Origin: Candidatus Saccharicenans sp.
GTDB lineage: Bacteria > Acidobacteriota > Aminicenantia > Aminicenantales > Saccharicenantaceae
Assembly: GCA_026414545.1 (NCBI GenBank)
Contig: JAOAIU010000007.1
Span: forward strand, 103,261-163,978
Length of the DNA: 60,718 bases
Direction: 5' to 3'
The translations under genes were made by a program, and so were the position numbers. Position 1 is the stretch's first letter. Each line of letters opens with the position of its first letter. The notes below the pieces were generated by a model. The model was not told the DNA's origin, did no database searches, and saw nothing but the letters and a program-made list of their open reading frames with translations. This document shows, piece after piece, positions 8,559-19,200 of this stretch.

Positions 8559-11191
8559 CTTTCTTCCAGTTTTTTTATATCTTCCCTGAGTTCAGCAATT
8601 ATCTGCAGGGCTTGAAGCGGGGTCAAGTTTTCCGGCTCCAGGGATTTGATCCTGTCCTTGATTTCTTCCAGCCTGGCCCGCTGCCGGTCTTCCGGAAACA
8701 ATAGCAGCTGAGATTTGTTCTGGCTGTTAAGGTGATAGGCCAGCCGCGGTCGTCCCTGTTCATCCAGCTCCTGCCTTTCAAGATTGAACAGAATTTCCCT
8801 GGCCCTTTTTATTATTTCCTCCGGCAAGCCAGCCAGCCGGGCCACTTGCAGCCCATAGCTGCGGTCGGAGGGCCCGGGCTTAATCTTACGCAGAAAGACG
8901 ACTGTGTCCTGCCATTCGCGGACAGCCACGTGAAAATTTTTTATCCTGGGAAAGGTCAGGGCCAGCTCGGTCAACTCGTGATAATGGGTGGCGAACAGGG
9001 TCCTGGGCCTTATTTTTTCCAGCTGGTGGAGATGCTCGGCCACCGCCCAGGCAATACTCAGACCGTCAAAAGTGCTGGTGCCACGCCCGACCTCGTCCAG
9101 CAGAATCAGGCTGCGGTCGGTAGCGTTGTTGAGAATGTTGGCCGTTTCCACCATCTCCACCATGAAGGTGGACTGCCCGGCTGTCAGAAAATCCATCGCT
9201 CCGACCCTGGTGAAAATCCGGTCCACCACCCCGATCCTGGCTTCCCGGGCCGGAACGAAAGAACCCATCTGGGCCAGCAGACAAATCAGGGCTACCTGTC
9301 TCAGGTAGGTTGATTTTCCGCCCATGTTGGGGCCGGTGATGATTAATATCTGGTTCTCGTTCCGGTCGAGGTAGGTGTCGTTGGGAATGAAGGGTTCGCT
9401 CTGAACAACCTCGACCACCGGGTGCCGCCCCTCGGTGATGGACAGTACATCGCTCTCGTCCACCACGGGCCGGGCATAATTTCTCTGGTGAGCCAGCTCG
9501 GCCAGAGACAGCAGGACATCAAGAACGGCCAGGTTCTGGGCCATCTGTTGCAGTCGTGAGACCTGCTTCCCGACTTCCTCCCTCACCTGAAGGAAGAGTT
9601 CGTATTCCAGCTCGTTGATCCTGGCTTCAGCTCCCAGCACCCGGTCTTCATATTCCTTCAACTCCGGGGTGATAAACCTCTCGCTGTTGACCAGGGTCTG
9701 TTTCCTCTGGTAATCGGCAGGAACCAGGGACAGGTTGGGCTTGGTTACCTCGATGTAATACCCGAAGACCCGATTGTAGCGGACTTTCAGGGAAGAGATA
9801 CCGGTTCTCTCCCGCTCCCTTTTTTCAATCTGGGCAATCAGGCTCTTACCTGAATGACTTATTTCCCTGAGTCCATCCAGTTCGCGGTTGAATCCTGCCT
9901 TGATCAGGCCACCTTCCTGAATCAGGTGAGCCGGCTCATCCAGAATAGCCCGGTCGATCAACCCGGCCACATCCTGCAAATTGTCCCAGGAGGATTTCAT
10001 GTCGGCAAAACAGGCTGTCTGAAATTCCCCGAGCCAAGCCTCGATTTCTGGCAGCGGCCACAGCGATTTTTTCAGGCCGACCAGGTCTCTGGGCGTGGCC
10101 GCAGCCACCGCCACCCTGGTGGTCAGTCTTTCCAGGTCCATTATCTGGCGAAGCCGGCTTCTGATTTCCTGCCTGGCGATGGGTTTCTTCAGGGCTTCTT
10201 CCACCGCCTGCTGCCGCCGACTGATTTCCTGGCAATCGAGAAGTGGATGCAGCAACCAGCTCTTGAGCAGCCGAGCTCCGGGCGCGGTCAGGGTCAGGTC
10301 AATGACCCCCAGGAGCGACTCGGCCACCTGCCCGGTCCTCAGGTTCCTAACCAGCTCCAGGTTGCGGACAGCTATGGCGTCAAGGACCATGGTCTGGCCC
10401 GAGGTCTGAAAGGACATTTTCCTGATATAGCTGGCCGCTTCTTGCCTGTTTTTTTTCAGATAATACAGAAGGGCCCCGGCTGCGGAAACGGCCAGGAGTC
10501 GGTCCTGAAGACCAAACCCCTCAAGAGAAGCCACCCTGAAGTGCTCCAGCAACAGGCTGGAAGCCTGAGAATAATCAAAAAACCACGGTTCCACCCGGCT
10601 GATGACGAGGCCAGAAAGGTCGGTCGCCTCCAACAGATTCCTGACGGCTGACTCCTGGTCTTCCGGACAGATAACTTCCCTCGGGCCCAGCCGAAATATT
10701 TCATCCAGCAGGGCCTTGCGGCCCGTCTCCTCTCCTTCCAGGGTAACTATCTTACCCATCAGAAGGTCAGCGCAGGCCGCTCCCCAGCGACCGTCGGCCA
10801 GGACCAGACTCAACACTCCCAGGCCCTCTCCCCGTTCTTCCCCTTCAATTTCCACTGCCGTGCCCGGAGTCAGCACCTTAATCACTTCTCTCCTGACCAC
10901 GCCCCGGGCCTGTTTCGGGTCTTCCACCTGTTCACAGATGGCCACCTTTCGCCCGGCTTTCAGCAACCGGGCCAGGTAGGAGTCAACCGAATGATAGGGC
11001 ACACCGCACATCGGCACGTTCTGCCTTGAGGTCAGGGCGATGCCAAGCAGGGATGAACCGAGGTACGCATCCTCGTAAAACATTTCGTAGAAATCCCCCA
11101 GCCGGAAAAACAGCAGGCAATCGCGGTGCCTGGCTTTTATTCGGTGGTACTGCTCCATCATGGGAGTGAGGGCTTCTTCCTTCTTGTTCAT
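8555..11191 (-). CDS. mutS: DNA mismatch repair protein MutS
   Basis: An 878-residue mismatch-recognition ATPase of methyl-independent repair. The N-terminal mismatch-binding motif is G32-D-F-Y-E-M-F, with Phe34 and Glu36 as the DNA-contacting pair. The clamp and lever helices occupy the middle (ISSLKVRYNRVFGYYIEVTK). The C-terminal ATPase has Walker A GPNMGGKST, the Walker B region LILLDEVGRGTSTFDG and FATHYHELTEL. The short C-terminal helix-turn-helix tail (QALQIIAELREDIKKL) is present. No mutL is in the window. Upstream, TTGCAA (11239-11244), an 18-bp spacer and TATAGT (11215-11220) on the minus strand could be its promoter, but the 5' leader would be short and no clear Shine-Dalgarno is seen. 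Confidence 0.97.
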   Translation of the reverse strand: MNKKEEALTPMMEQYHRIKARHRDCLLFFRLGDFYEMFYEDAYLGSSLLGIALTSRQNVPMCGVPYHSVDSYLARLLKAGRKVAICEQVEDPKQARGVVRREVIKVLTPGTAVEIEGEERGEGLGVLSLVLADGRWGAACADLLMGKIVTLEGEETGRKALLDEIFRLGPREVICPEDQESAVRNLLEATDLSGLVISRVEPWFFDYSQASSLLLEHFRVASLEGFGLQDRLLAVSAAGALLYYLKKNRQEAASYIRKMSFQTSGQTMVLDAIAVRNLELVRNLRTGQVAESLLGVIDLTLTAPGARLLKSWLLHPLLDCQEISRRQQAVEEALKKPIARQEIRSRLRQIMDLERLTTRVAVAAATPRDLVGLKKSLWPLPEIEAWLGEFQTACFADMKSSWDNLQDVAGLIDRAILDEPAHLIQEGGLIKAGFNRELDGLREISHSGKSLIAQIEKRERERTGISSLKVRYNRVFGYYIEVTKPNLSLVPADYQRKQTLVNSERFITPELKEYEDRVLGAEARINELEYELFLQVREEVGKQVSRLQQMAQNLAVLDVLLSLAELAHQRNYARPVVDESDVLSITEGRHPVVEVVQSEPFIPNDTYLDRNENQILIITGPNMGGKSTYLRQVALICLLAQMGSFVPAREARIGVVDRIFTRVGAMDFLTAGQSTFMVEMVETANILNNATDRSLILLDEVGRGTSTFDGLSIAWAVAEHLHQLEKIRPRTLFATHYHELTELALTFPRIKNFHVAVREWQDTVVFLRKIKPGPSDRSYGLQVARLAGLPEEIIKRAREILFNLERQELDEQGRPRLAYHLNSQNKSQLLLFPEDRQRARLEEIKDRIKSLEPENLTPLQALQIIAELREDIKKLEES

Positions 11192-11272
11192 GGGACCGTA
11201 TTTATAGCCTATAAACTATATTATATCCCGTCGCAGATTTGCAACCGGGCTGGAGTTTTCTGGCTGCCGGAT

Positions 11273-11301
11273 TTGACAATCATTTCTAATAGTTTTAGTA
11301 T
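11273..11301 (+). promoter_or_regulatory. Probable promoter of pgsA
   Basis: Perfect TTGACA at 11273-11278, a 17-bp spacer and TAGTAT at 11296-11301. Initiation near 11308 would leave a leader of about 24 nt before the ATG at 11332. It shares the mutS-pgsA divergent region (11192-11331) with the mutS promoter. Confidence 0.6.
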
Positions 11302-11331
11302 AGGAAACTGATAATTTTGCGGAATTAATAA

Positions 11332-11880
11332 ATGAATACACCCACGATCCTGACCATATTCAGACTGCTGGCCATACCCGTTCTGGTGGTAGTCATGCTT
11401 ACCCCTTTCCCTGGCCACGAGGTCATTGCCTTCGTCATTTTTGTGGTGGCCTGCCTGACCGATATGCTGGACGGCTTCTGGGCCAGAAAAAAAAAGATGG
11501 AAACGGTCCTGGGGTCGTTGCTCGACCCGCTGGCTGATAAACTGCTAATTACCTCAGCCTTGATCTGCCTGGTGGCTGACGGGGTGGTGGCTCCCTGGAT
11601 GGCCATCATCATCATCGGCCGGGAAATTGCTGTCACCGGCTTTCGGGCCATCGCTTCTTCCCGGGGTTATCATATTACCGCTTCCGGGTGGGGAAAACTC
11701 AAGATGATTTTCGAGGCCGTCGTGGTATCCATTCTCATCCTGGGTGAGCATTACCTGGGGATTCTCTACCGGCTGACTCACACCTTAGGTCTCTGGCTGG
11801 TGGTAATCATTGCTCTGGCCTCAGCCCTCGAATATTTTATCCGTTTCGGTCCCAGGGTGGTGAAAGAAACTTCAACCTGA
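11332..11880 (+). CDS. pgsA: CDP-diacylglycerol-glycerol-3-phosphate 3-phosphatidyltransferase
   Basis: A 182-residue inner-membrane enzyme that makes phosphatidylglycerophosphate, the precursor of phosphatidylglycerol. The CDP-alcohol phosphotransferase motif is complete: D-M-L-D-G-F-W-A-R, then eight residues, G-S-L-L-D-P-L-A-D. Several hydrophobic segments surround it, as in PgsA, and the length is usual. The assignment to PgsA over other CDP-alcohol phosphotransferases rests on length and overall resemblance. The 3' end overlaps the convergent fabD gene by 9 nt. The ribosome-binding site is weak. Confidence 0.9.
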   Translation: MNTPTILTIFRLLAIPVLVVVMLTPFPGHEVIAFVIFVVACLTDMLDGFWARKKKMETVLGSLLDPLADKLLITSALICLVADGVVAPWMAIIIIGREIAVTGFRAIASSRGYHITASGWGKLKMIFEAVVVSILILGEHYLGILYRLTHTLGLWLVVIIALASALEYFIRFGPRVVKETST

Positions 11881-12795
11881 TATTGCCTGCCGGCAATTTT
11901 CCAGAGAAGCCATATCCTCAACATTAAACATAACCGGCACTTCCGGCCATTGCCTGGAAATTCTTTTCAACAGTCCAGTCAGTACCTTCCCTGGACCGAG
12001 CTCCACTGCCTGCTTCACTCCCAGCTCTGGTAATCGCCGCATGGACGGATACCAGAGGACGGGGCTGCTAATCTGTCGGTACAGCAACTCCCGGGCTTCT
12101 GACCCGGACCTGATTTCATCGGCAGTGACATTGGAGATGATCGGGAATTCTGGGTCCCGGAAATTTATTTTTTCCAGGTCAACTCTTAACCTTTCAGCCG
12201 CCGGCTTCATCAGGCTGGTATGAAAGGGGCCGCTTACCTGCAGCATAACCGACCGGGGAGGTTTCAGCCGGGCCAGGGCTTCTTCTACGGCTGCCTTTTT
12301 CCCGGCAATGACCACCTGGTCTTGGGCATTCCAGTTGGCCACCTGGACCTGACCCGAAGTCACCGACTTTATTCCCTCTTCCACCTGGTCATATTCCAGG
12401 CCGAGGACGGCAGCCATGCTTCCTTCTCCCGGCGGCACAGCTTCCATCATATAGCGGCCGCGGTTGTAGACCAGTTGCAGGGCCTCGGCCAGGTCGAGGC
12501 TACCAGCGGCCACCAGAGCCGAATACTCCCCAAGACTGTGGCCCGCAGCCAGGTCGGGTTTGAGACCGAGCAGGCGATAAGCAATATAGCTGACCGTAAG
12601 CAGAGCCGGCTGAGTATGGCAGGTCAGCCGGAGCTCATCCTCCGGTCCCTCAAAGCATAGCCTGGACAGGCTGAACCCCAGTACCTCGTCAGCCAGTCTG
12701 AAAATTTCCCTGGCTTCCTGGCTCAGCTCATAAAAATTCTTGCCCATGCCCACGGCCTGGGAGCCCTGACCGGGAAATAAAAAAATTCGCTTCAT
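11872..12795 (-). CDS. fabD: Malonyl-CoA:ACP transacylase
   Basis: A 307-residue cytoplasmic enzyme that loads malonyl groups onto acyl carrier protein for fatty-acid synthesis. It starts MKRIFLFPGQGSQAVGMGKNFY; the nucleophile lies in GHSLGEYSAL and the catalytic His in QVSGPFHTSLM. The start at 12795 is set by AGAGGAG 5 nt upstream; six upstream in-frame codons are discarded. The other fab genes are absent: fabD is the last gene of the run that begins at hslV, 30 bp after the SurA-like gene. That places a lipid-synthesis gene behind outer-membrane assembly genes. Confidence 0.95.
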   Translation of the reverse strand: MKRIFLFPGQGSQAVGMGKNFYELSQEAREIFRLADEVLGFSLSRLCFEGPEDELRLTCHTQPALLTVSYIAYRLLGLKPDLAAGHSLGEYSALVAAGSLDLAEALQLVYNRGRYMMEAVPPGEGSMAAVLGLEYDQVEEGIKSVTSGQVQVANWNAQDQVVIAGKKAAVEEALARLKPPRSVMLQVSGPFHTSLMKPAAERLRVDLEKINFRDPEFPIISNVTADEIRSGSEARELLYRQISSPVLWYPSMRRLPELGVKQAVELGPGKVLTGLLKRISRQWPEVPVMFNVEDMASLENCRQAISG

Positions 12796-12825
12796 GTGTT
12801 CTCCTCTGCTCATCTTTTTCGCAGT

Positions 12826-13503
12826 TTATTTTATACGACTGAGACAATCGGCATAAATAACAATCTCTGCCCTCTGCCGGAGCTCTCCGGTCCATTCCTT
12901 AACCCGTTCTTCCCTCCGCCTGGCCTGCAGCCTGGCTTCTATCTCATCCAGAACCGTCACCAGCTCCGCGGGTGTCCGCCCGGCAGCCTTCTGTTCGGGC
13001 ACATAAACCTGCTGGTAATAATCTTCTATTTCTTTCAACGAAACATACAGTCTCTGATTGAATCTGGTACCGATGACCTTCTCAAAAAGAATCTTATCCT
13101 GGAGATAGCTTGTCAGGTCTTCTGGCTTGAGGCCCAGGAGCCGGCACCTCTGTTCCAGGACTTCAGGACCGAGCTGTTCTCTTAACCGGTCCAGTTCGGC
13201 CCTGACTTCTTCCTGGCTGACCTGAAGCTGTTCCCTGGTCAACCTCAAAACCAGAAGAAGGTCTATGTACCTGTTCAGTCGCTCCTCGGCCGCCAGGGCC
13301 ACAGCGTCTCCACCCGGCAACAGATCAAAAGTCTTTACCACCTCCAGGTCAAAGGCCGTGACCGGGACATGGTCGACACTGGCCACCAGGCAATTCAGCA
13401 ACTCCTGTCCGGCTACCGGCCTGGTCATCAGAACCAGCAAGATGGCCAGTATTACCAGCCACCGACCAGCCACTACCTTAGTCCTCAATATAATCTCAAC
13501 CAT
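12826..13503 (-). CDS. SurA/PrsA N-terminal-domain-like periplasmic chaperone without a PPIase domain
   Basis: A 225-residue exported protein with a signal peptide (hydrophobic LVILAILLVLMTRPVAG, cleavage expected near residue 31). The mature part resembles the SurA N-terminal chaperone domain: ELLNCLVASVDHVPVTAFDLEVVKTF, a helix-rich core (EERLNRYIDLLLVLRLTREQLQVSQEEVRAELDRLRE) and a C-terminal helix (LDEIEARLQARRREERVKEWTGELRQRAEIVIY). No parvulin domain fits in the length. SurA escorts unfolded barrel proteins to BamA, and the gene lies 9 bp behind bamA, which supports that role. The ribosome-binding AAGG follows the bamA stop. The family call is moderate because these helices are poorly conserved. 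Confidence 0.75.
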   Translation of the reverse strand: MVEIILRTKVVAGRWLVILAILLVLMTRPVAGQELLNCLVASVDHVPVTAFDLEVVKTFDLLPGGDAVALAAEERLNRYIDLLLVLRLTREQLQVSQEEVRAELDRLREQLGPEVLEQRCRLLGLKPEDLTSYLQDKILFEKVIGTRFNQRLYVSLKEIEDYYQQVYVPEQKAAGRTPAELVTVLDEIEARLQARRREERVKEWTGELRQRAEIVIYADCLSRIK

Positions 13504-13512
13504 ATATAAGCC

Positions 13513-16230
13513 TTAAAACATATTTCCTATGGTCAGGAAAAACCGCGGCTTCCATTTATTGTCGGGCGGGTTTAAGTTCCAGCCAACGTCAAACCTGACC
13601 GGGCCAAGTGGCGTGCGATACCGCAATCCGAACCCCGCTGCCTGGCTGAACTTCAGGAAGTTAAAATCACGGATTTCCGGGAAAACCTGGCCCATGTCAT
13701 AAAATATTGCACCGTACAGGTTAGGTAACTTTTTAATCATCAGGAACCTGGCTTCCATGTTGAGAAGAAAAATGGCCCGGCCGCCCACTGGCAGACCAGA
13801 CTCCGGGTCCTTGGGCCCCAGCATTTCAAAGGGCTCGCCCCGGAAGGAATTGCTGCCTCCGGCAAAAAACCTTTCCGGAATGGGCACCGTACCAGAAGCC
13901 AGTCCCAGGCGCAGGGTGGTATGGAAATTAATGCTGGCCGCCAGTGGATAAAAATATTGATATTTGGCAAACATTTTTAAGAAATTGGATTCGGTTTCCA
14001 GCAAGGGGTAAGCGCGTTCCAGGGCCAGACTGAAAAAATAACCGCTGGAAGGATTAAAAGTGTCGTTCCTGCGGTCACGGATGAAGGTGGCCGACCCGTA
14101 GGCAATGGAGTAAGGCAGCCTTTCCCTTTCTACCTCCGATTCAGCTATCTGCAGGTTGGTCAGCTTGGTCCGCAGAGCTCCAGCCGACAGCAACAGGGAA
14201 AACCCGGCCGGCAGGTTTCTCATGGTGGACAGGGTCAGGCCGCGCCGCTCGTAACTGAAGCTGGTCCTGTCCTCCTTTTCCAGGTAACCGCTGAAATAGG
14301 TCCTCATCCGCAGCCCAAGGAAATGAGGCTGTTGCCAGGTAGCTACCAGCCTTTTTTCCACCAGGCTGAGCTGCCCGACCAGGCTGACCTGGGAAGCATT
14401 CTTGAACAGGTTGTACCTGATATATTCGGCCGTAACCCTTGGTCTCAGGTCGTTTTCCCAGAGTGCCAGGGACCTGGCTTCTTCTCTGGTCTCAATTCCC
14501 AGGCCAACCCCGGCAAAATTCTGCTCCCCTTCCCTGACCTGAATCGACAGGTTGATAGAATTGTCAGCGGCAGGCAGCTCTTCCAGCTTGATTTCGGAGA
14601 AAACCCCGAGGTTGTCCAGCCCCCGCTTGGTTTCGAGCAACTTGTCGTACTCCGCCCAGTCCCCGGGTCGGAGGCGGACCTCGCGGAGTATGGTACTGCG
14701 ATTGGTCAGGTGATTACCGCTGATAAAAATGTTGTTGATCTTGAGCCTCTGGCCCTCATTCACCCGGATGACCACATCCAGGTTGTTATCTCTGTCGGGA
14801 GAAGCCTCAACTTCCAGCTGGGTTCCCCTGAATCCTTTATTAAGGTAAAGCTGGTTTATTTTTTCCAGGTCTCTCTGCATCTGGGGCTTGTAATAGGGTC
14901 GGCCGGCTCGACTGTCTAGAAGGCGAAAGATTTCTTCCAGTGGAACGGCCACTGCTCCCTGGATTTCCAGGCTCCGGATGACCTGCCTGGGTCCTTCTTC
15001 AATGAAATAAACGGGCTTGACCGACCTATCTTTCCGGCTGAAATTCAGGGTTACCCGGGCCTGGGCAAAGCCATGTTCCGCATAAAACAATCTTATTTTC
15101 TCCGGCAGGTTATAGACTTCCTGGCCATCAAGGTACGGAAAAAACAGGAACCGTTCTCCAATTCCCAGCCCTTTCTTTATTTCTTTCTGGGTGAAGCTGG
15201 CCAGCCCTCGAAATTCCAGGCCTTTAATCCTCAGCCTTGGGCCTTGATGGACTTCATAGATGACCAGGAGCTCGTTTTCCTTCCTTTGCAACCGGGGTCT
15301 GACCGTGGCCAGAAGATAACCCTGCTTTCTTAGCTGTTTTAAGAGCAGGGCTTCACCCTCAGACAGCGCCCATTCTTCAAAGACCTTCTGTTCCCAGACC
15401 GGCTGGACAATCTTCGGCGAAAGGCTGGTGCCGAGAAGCCTGATGGAAATCCTGGTCGCAGGATTGAGGCCAATGGCCAGGTCCACTGTTCCTCTCTCCT
15501 GGTTCACTTCCTCCCTGACCAGCTTGACTTCGGCCCAGTTGTAACCAAGCTTGTTATACGCAGTTTTAATTCTGGCCAGTGCGCTTTCCAGCTTCCTGGG
15601 TACATAATAATCGCCAGGCTTCAAGCCGAGAAGCCTCCTCAATCGAGGCCCGGGAATTATCTCTGGACCCTCAAAAACTATCTGCCGGATGGCCAGTCGC
15701 CTCCAGCCCGGAAGCTTGACAGAAACATCGGCCAGATTGACACCCTCAACCTTCTTGATTTCCAGTCCAATCTCTGGCGAAAACAGGCCCTCGTCCACCA
15801 GGATTTTTTCTATTTCGGGGATGGCTTTTTCCCTTAAATTCTCAGAAAGAATCCCTCCCTTTCTTAAGTAGGGCAGCTCCTCGTTGATTCGCTTCCTCAG
15901 ACTGCGGGGTCCGGAAATCCTGAGGTTGCGAATAAACGTATTCCTGGTCAGGGCAAAGGTGAGTTCTCCCGGAGGCCCCGGACTATAATAGACTTCTGCT
16001 CTGGAAAAGAGGCCAGTTCTAATCAGCTGCTTAAGGCTCTGGTCAAGCTGAAAATTAGAATAAGCCTGCCCGGGCTTCAGGTTCAGCAGGGTGTTAACAA
16101 CCGGCTCGGCCTCCTGGCCGTCAACCAGTATCCTGATTTTATCAACCTGTCGGTTGTTCTCGGCCGGATAAACAGCAAGAGCAATCAGGAGCAACCAGAA
16201 GACAATTGACGGCTGAATAATTCTTCTCAT
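13513..16230 (-). CDS. bamA: BamA/Omp85 outer-membrane protein assembly factor with seven POTRA domains
   Basis: A 905-residue exported protein. After a signal peptide (1 to about 22) I count seven POTRA-like repeats at about 29-97, 98-176, 179-256, 258-328, 331-412, 415-492 and 495-567. Each has the beta-helix-helix-beta-beta pattern with a GLF- or GY/GF-type turn (LIRTGLFSRAEV, LYLNKGFRGTQLEV, LDNLGVFSEIKLEE). The Omp85 barrel fills 570-905, including the substrate-loop SFRGE motif and the terminal aromatic residue of IGNMF. BamA inserts barrel proteins into the outer membrane; E. coli BamA has five POTRA domains and TamA three. It starts 4 bp after tamB and is followed by a SurA-like gene. 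It could serve as BamA, as TamB's partner, or both; no other Omp85 gene is in view. Confidence 0.92.
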   Translation of the reverse strand: MRRIIQPSIVFWLLLIALAVYPAENNRQVDKIRILVDGQEAEPVVNTLLNLKPGQAYSNFQLDQSLKQLIRTGLFSRAEVYYSPGPPGELTFALTRNTFIRNLRISGPRSLRKRINEELPYLRKGGILSENLREKAIPEIEKILVDEGLFSPEIGLEIKKVEGVNLADVSVKLPGWRRLAIRQIVFEGPEIIPGPRLRRLLGLKPGDYYVPRKLESALARIKTAYNKLGYNWAEVKLVREEVNQERGTVDLAIGLNPATRISIRLLGTSLSPKIVQPVWEQKVFEEWALSEGEALLLKQLRKQGYLLATVRPRLQRKENELLVIYEVHQGPRLRIKGLEFRGLASFTQKEIKKGLGIGERFLFFPYLDGQEVYNLPEKIRLFYAEHGFAQARVTLNFSRKDRSVKPVYFIEEGPRQVIRSLEIQGAVAVPLEEIFRLLDSRAGRPYYKPQMQRDLEKINQLYLNKGFRGTQLEVEASPDRDNNLDVVIRVNEGQRLKINNIFISGNHLTNRSTILREVRLRPGDWAEYDKLLETKRGLDNLGVFSEIKLEELPAADNSINLSIQVREGEQNFAGVGLGIETREEARSLALWENDLRPRVTAEYIRYNLFKNASQVSLVGQLSLVEKRLVATWQQPHFLGLRMRTYFSGYLEKEDRTSFSYERRGLTLSTMRNLPAGFSLLLSAGALRTKLTNLQIAESEVERERLPYSIAYGSATFIRDRRNDTFNPSSGYFFSLALERAYPLLETESNFLKMFAKYQYFYPLAASINFHTTLRLGLASGTVPIPERFFAGGSNSFRGEPFEMLGPKDPESGLPVGGRAIFLLNMEARFLMIKKLPNLYGAIFYDMGQVFPEIRDFNFLKFSQAAGFGLRYRTPLGPVRFDVGWNLNPPDNKWKPRFFLTIGNMF

Positions 16231-16234
16231 GCCC

Positions 16235-19200
16235 CTAGAACCTTCTTCTCAGCTTGACGTCCAGACTGACCCGACCCAGCTCGTTCCTGATGGCCACCAG
16301 GGAGAGTCCACCCGATAGTTCCCACTCCAGCCGGACTATTTCCTCTCTCTGGGTAGCCAGGTTGGTGGAATAGACGATAAAAAAGTTCCTGGACAGGCGC
16401 TTACCAACAGTCAATCTGGCCGTGATTTCTGAGGTTGAGCCCATCAGGAAGGGGTCGAGACGAAAGCGGTCCAGGCTGAACAGGCTTTCCGACTTTCTGG
16501 CCAGCTGATAGGAAATCATGGAGGCGGTGCTCATCTGGGTCGGGTCAAGGGAGTACCTCCGCTGGTAGGACTCACCCAGGGCCAGCAGGGAAAGTATTTC
16601 TTCCGTCGGCAAGGGAGGCGAGGAAGAAAATTCCGGTTTCAGGCTGCTGGCCAGCCCGCTCAGACTGAAAATAACGTGATAATCCTTAACGTAAGTCTCA
16701 CCTTGAAAATCGATGTAGGGATCTATCACCAGCGGGTTGAAAAAACTCAGTCGTCCCCTCAGGACCCGAAAATCGCGGTCTTGAAAATAGACGGTTCCGG
16801 ACAGCGCCTCGATTTCACCGGTAATCACCGGGGCGCCGACCGTTCCGGAAATGGTCAGGTCCAGCCGGGCCCTGATCCGGCCCAGAGAGTTTTCCATCCA
16901 GACATTATCGCTGGCCCGAAGCCGGAAATTAAGGTTCAGGTCATCTATCCAGCTACCGCGGCCCTCAGCATTATAGGCCTGGGAACTAAAAGATAGCTTT
17001 TCGTAGAGCTCCTTTTTCCACAGAGCTTCCTTGAGCAGGAAATCTCCTTCCAGGACCGACCTGCTGCCTTTCTTCAGGAACCTCATCTGACCGTCGGCCA
17101 GAAGCCGGGTGCGTTCAAAAACTGAAAGCTCCATGTTCTGGCCGGCCATACGGATTTCAGCCTCTCCCAGCCCCTTTTCTCCGAAAGATAGTTCGCCCGA
17201 CCCCTGAACCGGGCCACCACCCAGAAAACCCTGGAAGGATCTGATGGAAACCTGGCCGTTCTTGACGAAGGCCAGCCCTGAAAAGTTGTTAAGGGCGTGA
17301 GCGAAACCAGGGATGGGTATCAGATTACCCCGGAGCTCCACTGCCCCGCTAAGGTCAATGTTAGCAATCGGCCCCTGGAAGCTCAGCAGATAATCAACGT
17401 TGCCGCTGGCTCCTTTCCAGGGCAGAAGCAGGTCGAGGTTGGTCAGGCGGCCCTTCACCTCGCCCGCTAAAAAGTCCCGGTCAAACGGGATGTCCAGCTT
17501 CAGTTCAAAATCGCTATCGCCGGGAAGCAGCCGCCCCTTTAGCTCAACGCTTAGATTGTTACTCAGAAAATTCAAATCATAAGTCCCGGCAGCTTGCTGG
17601 GCTTTGACAAAAAACACCCCGAACCTGTCAATGGAAAATTTGCCGGCTGGACGGTCCTGACCGAAGACTCCCCGACCCTTAAGGTCCAGACTGATCAGCC
17701 CGGCGAAGTCGGTTGAAAACGGCTTCAGGTCAACCCCTTTAGCCTGGAGGTCAAAGTCGTATGTGGACGGGTTATATCCGATGGCCAGCCGGCCAGCCAC
17801 CTCTCCACCGTTCAGGTTAAAACGGAGCTCCGGAAAACTGAGACCCCGGTCGTTCCAGATAATCTTGCCGGCGACGGATTTAATCGGACTTCCCAGGAGA
17901 AGCATTTCTTCGGAAGAAAAATTACCCTGGAAATCAACCTGTCCACCCCCGGTCAGATAAATAAAATTGCCCTGCACCGGACCGCGCACCGGGAAAGCAA
18001 CCTTCAGGTAGGCCAGGACGGTCTCCACCAGGGCCCTTTCCAGGTCCATCCTGATTTCGGTTCGCCCTTTAGAAGACTTAATGTCTATCTGCCCCTCAAA
18101 ATTCTTATCCAGGACATAGACTTTGCCTCCTACCTCTCCACCTTCGACCGAAACCTGGCCACGGGCCGTGGTGGCTTCAAAGCGTTCGAATCCGGCCGGA
18201 GACAGGGAGAACTCAAAATTCAAACGCGGGTGGCGATAATCTCCTTTGATTTCTATCTCGGCCCGACCGGCCCCTCTTATCTCGGAGAAATCAAACTTGG
18301 TCCGGAAGAGCCTTTCTGTAAACAGCCTGGCTCCACGGACATCACTGAATTGACCGGTGATTCCCAGATCCAGAAGCTGCCCGATGACCACCCGGCCGGC
18401 CACGTTCAGGCGGCCAAAGGAAGTCTGTAAGTCTTTGGTCTGGATCTTCAGGTCCTTGTTTTTTAAATGCAGGTTCACTTCAACCTGACCGTTCAGCTTG
18501 TACCTCTCCCCGACCTGACCTTCGCTCATGGCGTCACGAAATTCAGCCGTGGCTTGCAGTTCCCCCCGGCTAAGGCTGAATTTACCCCAGGCCGGCGAGT
18601 CAACCGGCCAGGGGACTGCGGCATATTTCATGATGGGGTCCAGGTGGAAACCGAACATCTGCCCCTCAATCCTGCCGCCACCGTAGGTTATGATGACCTT
18701 TTCTGTGGGGCGACCAGTCTTTTTTATCTCAGCCAGGACCTGCCCACCCCGGCCCTTCTCCACCACTACCTGGCCCTCAACCGACCCCATGTCCACCTGG
18801 TTGAGACGAAAATCCCTGGTCAGGTAATCAGTTTTGATGATAAGCGGTCCTCCCTCGTTGGAGATGGTTACCTGGCCCGAGGTCTTGCCGCCCCATTCAA
18901 AAGGAAGGTTAAGAGCGCTCATGATGAAGCTGGTGTCAAGGTTATAAACTGCCCTCAGGTTAACCCTGGTTTTTTCCAGGAGGGCTATCTTTCCTTCGAG
19001 CCGAACGGCCGAATTTTCCCCCTGGACTACAAGCCGGCCGAGGTTTATGGTTTTTCCACGACTGGTGACCAGGGCTTCCAATTCACCCTCCAGAATCTCG
19101 GGAGAATCGTAGGGCCTAATCCTGGAAGCTCCGGCTTTGAGCCGCAGGGTCAATCTGTTGGCTTCCAGCTGGAAAAAGGCCGAAACCCCATACAGTTCAT

